Source of the DNA: CAIRTM01 sp963723235
GTDB lineage: Bacteria > Desulfobacterota > WTBG01 > CAIYCZ01 > CAIRTM01
Reading direction: 5' to 3'
Assembly: GCA_963723235.1 (NCBI GenBank)
Contig: CAVRPV010000010.1
Span: 372,001-436,000, forward strand
Length of the DNA stretch: 64,000 nucleotides
Below are positions 17,532 to 27,137 of the stretch, in pieces; within the stretch, counting starts at the first letter, position 1; each line of letters starts with the position of its first letter. The notes under the pieces are model-generated. The model ran no database searches and had not been told where the DNA came from. It worked only from the letters and a program-made list of their open reading frames with translations. The position numbers and the translations under genes were made by a program.

Positions 17532-18182
17532 ATGTTTATAACATTCGAAGGCATTGAAGGCTGCGGCAAAACGACCCAGATCCGCCTGCTGACCGAAGAG
17601 CTGACCCGGCGCGGCCTTGACTGCATTGCAACGCGTGAACCCGGAGGAACAAAAATAGGCGAAGCCATTCGCGCCATATTTCTGCACTGCGCCCATGATA
17701 CTATGCTTCCGATGACCGAACTGCTTTTGGTCACAGCTGCCCGGATCCAGCATGTTGAGGAAGTAATCAAACCCAATCTGCAGGCAGGCAAAATCATTCT
17801 ATGTGACCGCTACGTTGATGCCACAGCTGCCTATCAGGGTTTTGCCGCCGGACTGGGCCTTGAAAACGTCATGCGCAGCCATACCCTTTTCGTACAAGCA
17901 CTTATGCCTGATATCACGATTCTGCTTGATTGCCCGGTTGACCTTGGACTTACACGCTCGCGGGAACGCAACCACGCGGCGGGCGTGCATATCGACGAAG
18001 GCCGCTTTGAAGCGCTGGATCATAGTTTTCATGCGCGTGTACGCGAGGGCTATCTGAAACTGGCGAGCATGGAACCTGAACGTTTCGAAGTTGTAAACGC
18101 TGATGATACTCCCGATGAAATTCACAGCCGCATTACCCGTGCTGTGCTGCAACGCCTGAGCGGAGCCGGCTATGCCCTTTGA
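17532..18182 (+). CDS. tmk: Thymidylate kinase
   Basis: Phosphorylates dTMP to dTDP for DNA synthesis. The P-loop GIEGCGKT is at 7-14 and the DR(Y/H) motif is CDRYVDATAAYQG. A lid-like segment RSRERN follows, for 216 residues in all. I start at 17532 (MFITFEGIEGCGKTT), because the family begins directly before this strand; a frame starting nine codons upstream has no ribosome-binding site. Its end overlaps the start of holB by 11 bases, indicating translational coupling. Confidence 0.93.
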   Translation: MFITFEGIEGCGKTTQIRLLTEELTRRGLDCIATREPGGTKIGEAIRAIFLHCAHDTMLPMTELLLVTAARIQHVEEVIKPNLQAGKIILCDRYVDATAAYQGFAAGLGLENVMRSHTLFVQALMPDITILLDCPVDLGLTRSRERNHAAGVHIDEGRFEALDHSFHARVREGYLKLASMEPERFEVVNADDTPDEIHSRITRAVLQRLSGAGYAL

Positions 18183-19128
18183 ACATATCCTGGGCCAGAG
18201 CCGCCCGCTGAATATTGTGCGGCGCATGCTGAGTTCCGGTAAAATTCCGCATGCGTTTCTCTTTACCGGCATTCCCGGTGTAGGAAAATACACGACCGCC
18301 CTTGCACTTGCCAGGGCCTTGAACTGCACGCAAAGGACTGCTGATTTTTGCGGCACGTGTGTTTCCTGCAAAAAAATAGAGGCCAACAAGCATCCCGACA
18401 TAACACTGATAGGGCCTGAAAAGAACGTTATTAAAATCGGTCAGATCAGGAACCTTCAACAGGATATTATTTTTGCGCCGATTGAAGCCATCTGGCGGGT
18501 GGTAATCATTGATCAGGCTGAAACCATGAACAAGGAAACAGCCAACTGCCTGCTCAAAACCCTGGAGGAACCACCATCTGCGACCGTTCTGATACTTGTT
18601 GCCAGCGCAACCAGCCGGCTTTTGCCCACTGTTCTTTCCCGCTGTCAAAAAATAGTTTTTGCCCCGCTTTCACGGCATATTGTTCAAACACTGCTGGAGA
18701 ATGAAGGCATACCCCGTGAACAGGCCCTCGCTGTTGTGGCTCACGCGCACGGCAGCCTGCACCGGGCCCGCCAGTTGCTTGACAATTCGCTCATCGATGA
18801 TTTCACCACTCTGACCTCAACAATGACTGCTCCCGGCACTATTGGAGCGTGTCTTGACCTGGCCGGCACGCTCAGCAAATCGCCTGAGCGCTTATCCGCC
18901 CTGCTTATCCTGCTGTTGGAATGGCTTCGGGATCTGCTGTTGTATCGACAGGGAGCGGACACACAGCAGTTTTTCAACGCTGATCAGCCTGAGAGCCTGA
19001 TGCAGGCCGCACAGCAGATTGAACCATATCGCCTTGAAAAAAAAATTGCACAGGTACTGCACCTTATGAGTTCACAACATCACAACATCAACATGCAGCT
19101 TGGCCTTGAATCACTGCTGCTTTCATGA
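18172..19128 (+). CDS. holB: DNA polymerase III delta' subunit
   Basis: Clamp-loader subunit of 318 residues. The Walker A-like motif GIPGVGKYT is at 33-41. A zinc module with C52, C60, C63 and C66 follows, then VIIDQAETMNKETANCLLKTLEEP, the region equivalent to Walker B and sensor 1. The C-terminal part is helical. Delta' helps load the beta clamp onto primed DNA. The order tmk-holB-ricT is conserved across distant phyla and is seen here with coupled reading frames. Confidence 0.92.
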   Translation: MPFEHILGQSRPLNIVRRMLSSGKIPHAFLFTGIPGVGKYTTALALARALNCTQRTADFCGTCVSCKKIEANKHPDITLIGPEKNVIKIGQIRNLQQDIIFAPIEAIWRVVIIDQAETMNKETANCLLKTLEEPPSATVLILVASATSRLLPTVLSRCQKIVFAPLSRHIVQTLLENEGIPREQALAVVAHAHGSLHRARQLLDNSLIDDFTTLTSTMTAPGTIGACLDLAGTLSKSPERLSALLILLLEWLRDLLLYRQGADTQQFFNADQPESLMQAAQQIEPYRLEKKIAQVLHLMSSQHHNINMQLGLESLLLS

Positions 19129-19183
19129 AACCTTGATCGCCCCTGAAAGGCCGATGCCAGGCAACAACGGAGACTGAACGTGT

Positions 19184-19999
19184 ATGAGCAATATAATCGG
19201 TGTAAAAATAAGAAAACGCAACCGCGCCTCACAAGCAGATGCCGGCGAACTTCAGCTAGCGCTGGGCGACAAGGTACTGGTTGAGACCTCCGAAGGCATC
19301 AGCCTGGGAGAAGTAGTACCACGTCCCGGACATGCCGCCCAGTGCGCGTGCAAAAATACTGCGTATGAAAAAATCGTCGGCCGCGCTGAAGATACCGACA
19401 TCAGACAGGAAGAGCTGAACATCCGCATGGAGCGTGATTACTTCCAGCTCTGCCAGAAAAAAATCGCCCGGCATGATCTGCCGATGAAGCTGGTCGATGT
19501 TGAAATTGTACCGGACGGCACCAAGGTCGTATTTTATTTCGTTGCCGAAAACAGGGTCGACTTCCGGCAACTGGTCAAGGAACTGGCCTCGGATCTACGC
19601 ACGCGCATTGAAATGCGCCAGATCGGCGCGCGCAGCGAGGCCCAGCGCATCGGCGCTATCGGCTGCTGCGGACGGGAACTGTGCTGTTCGACCTTTCTTC
19701 AAAAATTCGCTCCTGTCACGGTCAAAATGACCAAGGAACAGGGTCTGCCCCTTGATCCTGAAAAAATATCCGGCGTGTGCGGCCGCCTGATGTGCTGCCT
19801 TGCGTATGAATATGATTGCTATGTTGATATGCGCAAAGGCCTGCCTAAAATCGGCAAACGCATACAAACTGATAAGGGCATTGGAAAGATCAGACAGATC
19901 AATGTGCTGTCGCGCACAATACTTCTGGAAATGGAAGACCGCAGCATGACAGAGCTCACATTAGAAGATTTCAAACCTGACATGCTTATCAAAAAATAA
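19184..19999 (+). CDS. ricT: RicT/YaaT-type PSP1 protein
   Basis: A 271-residue PSP1-domain protein. The family cysteines are present: C161-C162 and C167-C168 in GCCGRELCCSTF, and C199 with C204-C205 in VCGRLMCCLAYE. In Bacillus RicT, with RicA and RicF, forms an iron-sulfur-bearing complex that aids RNase Y-dependent mRNA processing. No ricA or ricF homologue is visible here, so the partner set is unknown in this organism. Its position directly after holB matches the conserved gene order. It is cytoplasmic, without membrane segments. Confidence 0.88.
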   Translation: MSNIIGVKIRKRNRASQADAGELQLALGDKVLVETSEGISLGEVVPRPGHAAQCACKNTAYEKIVGRAEDTDIRQEELNIRMERDYFQLCQKKIARHDLPMKLVDVEIVPDGTKVVFYFVAENRVDFRQLVKELASDLRTRIEMRQIGARSEAQRIGAIGCCGRELCCSTFLQKFAPVTVKMTKEQGLPLDPEKISGVCGRLMCCLAYEYDCYVDMRKGLPKIGKRIQTDKGIGKIRQINVLSRTILLEMEDRSMTELTLEDFKPDMLIKK

Positions 20000-20037
20000 T
20001 TACTGCCGCCATCTCATGGTTGACCCGGTTCGAACAG

Positions 20038-20646
20038 ATGCCGAAAAAAATTTTTAATCTGCCCAATATCCTGACACTGTCGCGGATTACCGTATCTCCG
20101 GTAATTTTCCTCCTCCTGTTGTACCGCCCCGGACGCTTGATGAGCTTTATGTCTGCCCTGGTATTTGCACTGGCGGCAATGACCGATTTCCTGGATGGCT
20201 ACCTCGCCCGGCGCCTGAATATGATTACGCGTCTGGGGAAGTTTCTTGACCCTCTGGCTGATAAAATTCTTGTTGGCGTAGCCCTGATCATGCTCATACC
20301 GCTTGAACGTGTCCAGCCCCTGATCGTGGCCCTCATCATCACGCGCGAGCTGCTGGTAACCGGGTTAAGGGTCTATGCAATCAACGAAAACATGATCATA
20401 GAATCCAGCCTCCTTGCAAAATACAAAACAACGTTCCAGATCATGGCAGTTATCGGGCTGCTGCTGCACTATACCTATGATCTGGGACTGGGCATGATGA
20501 GGTTTCCGGTTAATTTTCAGGCGGTGGGCACAATCCTGCTGTATGTCGCGCTTGTTATTACACTATGGACGGGAATCGACTATTTCTACCGCTTTATCAA
20601 GCACGTTTTAGGACAGTCTATTGACAACGGCAAACCCGTTGCGTAA
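20038..20646 (+). CDS. pgsA: CDP-diacylglycerol-glycerol-3-phosphate 3-phosphatidyltransferase
   Basis: Integral membrane enzyme of phosphatidylglycerol synthesis, 202 residues from the ATG at 20038 (MPKKIFNLPNILTLSRI). The CDP-alcohol phosphotransferase motif is complete: D53-G54, A57-R58, G67, D71 and D75 in DGYLARRLNMITRLGKFLD and the following PLAD. About six hydrophobic helices are visible. A TTG six codons upstream is an unneeded alternative start. It probably belongs to the tmk-holB-ricT transcript, with 38 bases between ricT and this start. Confidence 0.92.
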   Translation: MPKKIFNLPNILTLSRITVSPVIFLLLLYRPGRLMSFMSALVFALAAMTDFLDGYLARRLNMITRLGKFLDPLADKILVGVALIMLIPLERVQPLIVALIITRELLVTGLRVYAINENMIIESSLLAKYKTTFQIMAVIGLLLHYTYDLGLGMMRFPVNFQAVGTILLYVALVITLWTGIDYFYRFIKHVLGQSIDNGKPVA

Positions 20647-20678
20647 CCCCCCCCACCACCGCATGAAGACCAAAAAGG

Positions 20679-22341
20679 TTACTTGAACACTGCTCCGGTG
20701 CTCGCAGAGGTAACCATCAGGGAATAGCGATAAGCATATCCTGATTTGATTTTGGGCTCAGGCTTTACCCAGCTTTTTCTACGCTCTGCCAGTTCCGCAT
20801 CCTCAACAGCCAGCCGAATTGAGCGGCCCGGGATGTCAATCTCAATCACATCGCCATCGTGCACCAACCCGATTATCCCGCCCTCAGCCGCCTCGGGGGA
20901 CACATGGCCAATGGCCGCACCCTGCGTGCCGCCGCTGAAGCGCCCATCGGTAATCAGGGCTACCGATTTTCCAAGGCCCATGCCCACAATAGCCGAGGTT
21001 GGGGTCAGCATTTCACGCATGCCGGGCCCGCCCTTCGGCCCTTCGTAGCGAATCACCACAACATCACCTGACTTGATTGCACCGCTCATGATATCAGCGA
21101 CCGCTTCTTCTTCAGAGTCAAATACCCGCGCCTTGACCTTGCTCACAAGCATTTCAGGCGCAACCGCCGACTGCTTGACCACACAGCCGTCCGGCGCTAT
21201 ATTCCCGCGCAAAATCGCAATGCCCCCTCGAGATGATAGGGGTTATCAAGGCTGCGGATCACCTCAGCATCCTGCACAACGGCTGCACGCAGACTTTCCG
21301 CAAGCGCACTGCCCGTGGCAGTCAAACAGCTCTGATCAATCAGACCGTCTTTTTTTGAAAGTTCCTTCATGACCGCCATGATGCCGCCAGCACTGTTAAG
21401 ATCTTCAATATGATGGCTGCCGGCCGGGCTGAGCGAACAAAGATGCGGTGCCTTGCGGCTGATCTCGTTAAACAACTCAAGATCAACCGGAACCCGGGCT
21501 TCATAAGCAATAGCAGGCACATGCAGTACCGTATTGGTCGAACAGCCCAGGGCCATGTCCACGGCAATAGCGTTGCGAAAGGCTGACAGCGTCGCAATAT
21601 CACGGGGCTTGATATCACGCTCAAGCAGTTCGACTATTTTCATACCGGTCTGTTTTGCCAGCCTCCTGCGCGCGCTGCAAACACTGCCGGAATTGTGCCA
21701 TTACCGGGCAGGGCCAGGCCCAGGGCTTCAGTGAGGCAGTTCATGGAATTGGCCGTAAACATACCTGAACAGGAACCACAGCTCGGGCAGGCATTGTCTT
21801 CCAACTGTTTAAGACGGTCCGCATCAATGCGACCGGCCCTGAGCGCGCCTACTCCCTCAAACACGGATATAAGATCTATTTTCTTTCCGCCAAGCCTGCC
21901 GCTGATCATGGGACCGCCGCTTATAAAAATTGTCGGTATATTGATGCGCATGGCGGCCATGAGCATGCCCGGAACAATTTTATCACAATTCGGTATCATA
22001 ACCAGAGCGTCAAAAGGATGTGCCATTGCCATGACCTCAACGGAATCCGCAATCAGCTCGCGGCTTGCCAGGGAATATTTCATGCCCTCATGATTCATGG
22101 CGATACCGTCACAGACACCGATGGTCGGAAATTCTATTGGCGTGGCTCCTGCCATTCTGATACCGTCCTTTACCGCCCGGGCGATTATATCCAGATCAAT
22201 ATGACCGGGAACGATTTCATTGGCTGAATTCACCACCCCGACAAGCGGACGGGAGATCTCTTCATCAGTGTAGCCCATGGCTTTGAACAATGAGCGGTGC
22301 GGTGCTTTTTCAATACCTTTTTTCATTTTATCGCTGCGCAT
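20679..22341 (-). pseudogene. ilvD: Dihydroxy-acid dehydratase, two frameshifts (possibly sequencing errors)
   Basis: IlvD makes the 2-keto acid precursors of valine and isoleucine, using an iron-sulfur cluster. Cluster cysteines are present in GVCDGIAMNHEGM, IPNCDK and CPSCGSCSGMFTANSMN. The gene is in three frames. One extra GC in the gcgcgcgc run at 21668-21675 separates FAAR from RRLAKQTGMKIVELLE. One missing C/G in the run at 21223-21227 separates NPYHLEG from GIAILRGNIAPDGCVVKQ. Undoing both gives 553 residues, the normal length. The start at 22341 has GGAGG about ten bases upstream. Both sites are simple repeats, so sequencing error is a serious alternative to inactivation. Confidence 0.85.
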
Positions 22342-22510
22342 GTAACCATTCCTCCCATGATGCAATGTTGTACCGTTGTCCTTCGGCAACAGATCTTTGT
22401 ACCCATGCTAACAGCCGCTCAGTCGTGACGCGGCATTTTTTTGTTTACAGACTACAAATTCCGCTTAAAATAATCAAACTGTTTTTAACCGGGCGTTTCG
22501 GAGCACATAT

Positions 22511-24950
22511 ATGGATCAGCATGTTTTTAAGGTACTTGAATTCGACAGGCTTTGCGCCTTTCTTGAAAGTTTCGCCCAAACAGCAGGCGGGCGGCGCTTG
22601 TGCCTCAGCACACAACCGCACACTCACCCTGAAAATGTGCGAAGAGTGCAGCAGGAAACGACTGAAATGCGATCCGAGATCGAGGATTCCGGTCCACTTG
22701 CACTCGGCGGGGTGCATGACATCAGGTGTGATGTGCAGCGCACCCGCATACAGAATTTCCATCTTGACCAGCAACAGCTGCTGCGTATTGCCGAAACACT
22801 TGAAATCGCTGCAACCATGCAGGCATTCTTCTACCGGACTGCAGGAAAAAACACCGGCCCTGTTTCAGCATACTGAGCCGCTGATACCTTTATACGATCT
22901 CATCAAACGCATCAGAACATGCATCTCCGTGCGTGGTGATATTCTCGACAACGCAAGCGAGCATTTGGCCGACCTCCGCCGCCAGATGCGCTCATTGCGC
23001 GAAAACATCATCCGCAGTCTTGAAAAATACCTTAACGATGTTGATTTAAGCTTTGCCGTGCAGGATGACTTCATAACCCTGCGCAACAATCGCTATGTTA
23101 TTCCGGTCAGAAGCGATCGCAAAGCATCGATCCCCGGTGTGGTGCATGACCAATCCCAGAGCAAGGCGACGTTTTTTGTCGAACCGCTTGAAATTCTTGA
23201 ATTGAACAACTCCCTGCAGCTCTCACAGCGGGATGCCGCGCATGAAGAAATCCGCATTCTTACGGAGCTGACCTGCAGTGTACAGCAGCATGAATCTGCA
23301 ATTGTAACCAATCTCACCATTCTTGAAGAGCTTGATGCAATCCATGCCCGGGCCGCTCTCAGCAGGGCGATGGCAGCCCAACCGTCAGTACTCAATGAAA
23401 CCGCCGCCATCTCACTGAAAAACTGTCGCCACCCTATTCTCTCAGCGCGCTTTCTGCCCGCAGAGATTGATTGTGAATCCGAGCCTGGCATTGTAGAAAC
23501 GCCCGGCGTCTGGGTGTTTGACAGGCCCGGTGTGGTTGACATTGAAATCATTAAAAAACCCGATATCAACACGCTCGTCATCACCGGTGCCAATGCCGGC
23601 GGCAAGACCGTTGCCCTCAAAACTCTTGGTCTGTTTGTACTCATGTATCAGTCCGGCATGCACCTGCCCGTTTCTGCAGACGGGCACATTCCAATCTACG
23701 AACACCTGTTTGCCGATATCGGCGATGAGCAAAATATAGCAGCCAGCCTGAGCACCTTCACGGCCCACATGGAGCGTATCAAAACCGTGATTAACGCTGC
23801 CACGCCCCGCTCGCTTGTGCTGCTGGATGAACTTGGCTCAGGAACCGACCCGTCTGAAGGCGGAGCCCTTGCTGTAGCCATTCTTGAACACCTGGGTGCG
23901 CTGGGATGTACAACCCTTGTAACCAGTCACCTGAATGTGCTCAAAACCTATGCGCACACCCATGATGGAGTCGAAAATGTTTCTGTTGAATTCGACCCGC
24001 ACACGCACCGCCCCTTATACCGCCTTGTATATGGCCTGCCGGGTTTCAGCAATGCCCTGTCAATTGCGCGCAACATCGGCATACCGGAATCAATCCTGCA
24101 GACAGCCGGCAGCTATATAGGGCAGGCCGACCGCCAGGTTGCGGATCTTGTTCACGCACTGGAGGATTCACACCACCTGCTTCATGAAAAACGCATGCAT
24201 TTACAGGCGCTGCACGAGCACAGTACAGCTGTCCGGGATGCCAGCCAACGGCTGCTTGAAACTCTGCAAAACCGCCGGGACCGTTTTTTAAAAAAATTCG
24301 AGGAAACGGCGCGTGCCCTGCTGCGTGAATCAGAAAACCGTTTGCGCTCAATCATTAAACAGACCCGCGAAAACCTCCGACAGCAACCTGGTACGCATCG
24401 AGATACTGATGCCCTGAAACAGTTACAGCTGGTTAAACAGGATTTGTATCGTTATTGTGCAGACAAAACACCCGTGCCAACACCTCTCACGCATGTTGAG
24501 CCCGGCCAAAAGGTTACCATCATCAGTTTAAAAAAAACCGGCACTGTTGCTTCTGTAGACGCTATCGCCCGCCGCGCGGAAATTGACATCGGATCAATGC
24601 GGGTCAAAACAGGCTTCAATGAGCTTACCCTGGCAGGACCCCGGACCGCAAAGCCTCACAAGCCGCCCCGTGCACCCGCAACCTTTGCTCAGCCGACAGA
24701 ATCATCGTTTGAAAAACAACTCAATGTCATCGGGTTGCGCGTGGCCGAAGCTCTTCCCTTGATTGACAAATGCATTGATACCGCACTGCTGCAGGGCGCC
24801 GATATTGTGGAGATAATTCATGGCCGTGGAACCGGACGGCTCATGCGCGCGATTCATACTCACCTTCAGGACCATGCTCAGGTTGCACGCCTGATTCCTG
24901 ATTCAGACCATCCGGGGAGCAGCAGCGTCACCCGCGTTGAACTGAAATAG
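22511..24950 (+). pseudogene. mutS2: MutS2 endonuclease, one frameshift (possibly sequencing error)
   Basis: MutS2 binds branched DNA and, in several bacteria, stalled or collided ribosomes; it suppresses recombination. The first frame starts MDQHVFKVLEFDRLC and ends early at 22876. Removing one A from the run of six at 22846-22851 joins it to LFQHTEPLIPLYDLIKRI and gives 812 residues. The core contains the Walker A GANAGGKT (about 359), the Walker B region LVLLDELGSGTDPSEGG and a long coiled coil. A C-terminal Smr nuclease domain carries HGRGTG. An apparently open frame extending upstream from 22511 encodes no MutS2-like sequence and is not part of the gene. Confidence 0.88.
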
Positions 24951-25073
24951 CGCTCAACCTCCGTCCAACGTCATAAGGGCACTGTCGAAAAACACATGCT
25001 GCATTACCACACCCATGCGTCATAATAACCACTGATAAGCTTGTTTTTAGTTGTTTTTCTGCAAAATATCAGC

Positions 25074-25102
25074 TTGACAGCAGACTGGCCTAAAGCTATA
25101 GT
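25074..25102 (+). promoter_or_regulatory. Sigma-70-type promoter of the PpiC gene
   Basis: TTGACA at 25074-25079, an exact 17-base spacer, then TATAGT at 25097-25102. This is a near-consensus promoter about 55 bases upstream of the start codon at 25159. Confidence 0.75.
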
Positions 25103-25158
25103 TTCATGACGTATCAGCAGAACATTGTATGTACATTTTTTTACGAAAAGGAGCATGT

Positions 25159-26148
25159 ATGAAAACAAGGTACCTCTATGCAGCTGCAACTCTGATTGCC
25201 CTAACAGCCGTAACGCTCTGGATACCGCCTGCAAGCGCCAAGGACTCAAAAACTGAAAAAAAAATTGTTGTGACCATTAACGGTACAAAGATTTACCAGG
25301 CTGAAATTGATGCTGAAATTCAGCAGAAACTTGCCGGGGCCGAGGGGAAAATGCCACCCGAGCAACTGGAGCAGATTAGAAAAACAATGCAGGAAAAAGC
25401 AGTCGATTATTATATAACCAAGACATTACTCAACCAGGAGTGCGCTAAAGATAAAATTACCGCAAGCCCGGAAGAGGTCGACAAGGCACTTGACGAAATG
25501 CGCAAAAGCCTGCCTGAAAACGTCACATTTGAAGATGCCCTGAAAGCCAGCGGCATTACTCTCGAATTTCTCAAAAGTGAAATCACCTTCAAACTGATGG
25601 TCAACAAACTGTTTGAAGCCAACGTAAAGGAAACTCCGCCTCCCACAGATGCCGAGGTCAAAGAATTCTACGAGAAGAACAAGAAGTCATTTGAAATTCC
25701 GGAATCCGTACAGGCCAGCCATATTCTCATCAAGAGCTCCAAAGATGAAGACGAAAAAGTGCGCGCTGAAAAACGCGCCCGTGCTGAAGAACTGCGCAAA
25801 CAACTGGTTAAGGGTGCTGACTTTGCAAAAATTGCGACTGAAAACTCTGACTGCCCCAGCAAGAGCCAGGGCGGCAACCTGGGCTCCTTCGAACGCGGAC
25901 GCATGGTAAAAGAATTTGATGATGCAGCTTTCAGCCAGAAAGTAATGGAAATCGGTCCGGTGGTTGAAACTAATTTCGGCTTTCACATCATTCAGGTGCA
26001 GGCCCACACACCTGCAAGCGAAAAATCTTTTGAAGAGGTCAAAGCGCAAATCAAAACACATCTGGAACAGCAAAGTAAGAATACAGCCATACGCGACTAT
26101 ATTGAAAAGCTGAAAAGCAAGGCAACCATCGTATACCCAAAGAAATAG
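25159..26148 (+). CDS. Exported parvulin-type peptidyl-prolyl isomerase (SurA/PrsA-like)
   Basis: Periplasmic folding factor of 329 residues. The signal peptide MKTRYLYAAATLIALTAVTL ends near PPASA, so the mature chain starts about residue 28. A SurA_N-type helical chaperone domain follows, then one parvulin (PpiC) domain at about 170-275. It is recognised by VQASHILIKSS, GADFAKIATENSDCPSKSQGG and FERGRMVKEFDDAAF, with GFHIIQV at its end. The C-terminal helix swaps back to the chaperone domain in relatives. AAGGAG lies shortly before the ATG at 25159, which supports this start over one ten codons upstream. It has its own near-consensus promoter. Confidence 0.9.
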   Translation: MKTRYLYAAATLIALTAVTLWIPPASAKDSKTEKKIVVTINGTKIYQAEIDAEIQQKLAGAEGKMPPEQLEQIRKTMQEKAVDYYITKTLLNQECAKDKITASPEEVDKALDEMRKSLPENVTFEDALKASGITLEFLKSEITFKLMVNKLFEANVKETPPPTDAEVKEFYEKNKKSFEIPESVQASHILIKSSKDEDEKVRAEKRARAEELRKQLVKGADFAKIATENSDCPSKSQGGNLGSFERGRMVKEFDDAAFSQKVMEIGPVVETNFGFHIIQVQAHTPASEKSFEEVKAQIKTHLEQQSKNTAIRDYIEKLKSKATIVYPKK

Positions 26149-26172
26149 CACAACAAGCGCATCGTGACATTA

Positions 26173-26209
26173 TGCGGGATTTCAGGGCAATGTGCTCCGA
26201 AATCCCGCA
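26173..26209 (+). terminator. Hairpin between the PPIase and thioesterase genes
   Basis: tgcgggatttc at 26173-26183 pairs perfectly with gaaatcccgca at 26199-26209 (11 bp, 15-base loop). The following bases contain only a short T stretch, so termination may be partial. It lies inside a possible longer reading frame for the thioesterase, which argues for the start at 26230 instead. Confidence 0.5.
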
Positions 26210-26229
26210 ACCATTTTAAGGCATATCTG

Positions 26230-26643
26230 ATGAAACCATACCTCACCGAATACCGCGTAGTCTATTCAGACTGCGACCCGTTTAATGTTGTGTACTATGC
26301 CAACTACTTTACCCTTTTTGAGCGCGGCCGCACAGAGCTCTTCCGTGCAATGGGCATCCCCTACAGCGACATAGAAAAACTGGGTATCTTCGTGCCGGTC
26401 AGCGACACCCGCTGCAGGTATAAACGTTCAGCCCGCTACGACGACCTCCTGAGCATTGAATCCATGGTGCAGGAAATCAAACGCGCCAGCATCATTATCG
26501 CCTACCGCATATTAAGAAACAACCAAAGCGAACTGCTTGCTGAAGGCTATACCGTCCATGCCTTTGTGAATATCGAAGGAAAACCGCGACGCATTCCACA
26601 GGAAATAATCGACAGGATTGAGGCTTACAACAACGCCACATAA
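26230..26643 (+). CDS. Acyl-CoA thioesterase of the 4HBT/YbgC hotdog family
   Basis: A 137-residue single hotdog-fold protein. The active-site segment DCDPFNVVYYANYFTLFERGR has the catalytic Asp at residue 16, aligned with the 4-hydroxybenzoyl-CoA thioesterase family. YbgC-like members usually have His-His-Ala-Asn where this protein has Tyr-Tyr-Ala-Asn. It should hydrolyse an acyl-CoA thioester; chain length is unknown. It is followed by the initiator tRNA, which has its own promoter. Confidence 0.82.
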   Translation: MKPYLTEYRVVYSDCDPFNVVYYANYFTLFERGRTELFRAMGIPYSDIEKLGIFVPVSDTRCRYKRSARYDDLLSIESMVQEIKRASIIIAYRILRNNQSELLAEGYTVHAFVNIEGKPRRIPQEIIDRIEAYNNAT

Positions 26644-26693
26644 TCTGCTGCATGGAAAACATAAAGAGCTGCGTGCAAAACAGCTCAATTTAC

Positions 26694-26723
26694 TTGACAA
26701 AAGAAGCAGATACCATATATACT
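26694..26723 (+). promoter_or_regulatory. Promoter of the initiator tRNA gene
   Basis: TTGACA at 26694-26699, an 18-base spacer, then TATACT at 26718-26723, ending 30 bases before the tRNA. Overlapping TATATA hexamers at 26716 would give a 16-base spacer. Confidence 0.65.
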
Positions 26724-26753
26724 CTTTCACGTTACCCAAACCACTTGAACTAT

Positions 26754-26830
<77 letters not shown>

Positions 26831-26837
26831 TACAAAT

Positions 26838-26875
26838 AAGGGGTTAGCCGAACAGGCTAACCCCTTTGTCTTTTT
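26838..26875 (+). terminator. Intrinsic terminator after tRNA-fMet
   Basis: Stem aaggggttagcc/ggctaacccctt (12 bp) with a five-base loop, followed by tttgtcttttt. This is a strong terminator starting eight bases after the tRNA CCA end. Confidence 0.92.
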
Positions 26876-27002
26876 CACTGATTTGCTTGTCTTCCCGCCC
26901 CGACCGGCACCCGCCCTTGACTTTTCCGACAGCCATTAACAGAACAGCCGGTGTCACATATCTATAAGAGCATTTTCCTATATAGTATGACCGCACATGC
27001 AG

Positions 27003-27090
27003 TGTCATCGCGACCATAGGGAGAGATCTTGCCGTTTTGTTTGTGCAAAAACAAAGATTTCTCACTCGTTCTGCTCGTTTCGAAATGACA
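27003..27090. repeat. Short inverted-repeat element (MITE/REP-like)
   Basis: The element begins tgtcatcgcgacc, runs through gagagatcttg and a central spacer, then returns as caaagatttctcac and ends tttcgaaatgaca. The outer ends tgtcat/atgaca and the inner agatctt/aaagatt blocks are inverted copies. This outline (TGTCAT-x-CGA ... AGAT ... TTTCTC ... TCGAAATGACA) is one I recall as a common dispersed palindromic repeat in deltaproteobacterial and other environmental genomes. Only one copy is in the window, so the family assignment is from memory. Confidence 0.55.
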
Positions 27091-27137
27091 ACCCGACTAA
27101 GACATTTAGAAAAATGCTCTACATGCAATACACTTGA

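Noticed and set aside
22290..22510. Upstream extension of the mutS2 frame
   Set aside because: The frame is open by chance before the frameshift. MutS2 homology begins at 22511 in another frame, and the extension overlaps ilvD on the other strand.
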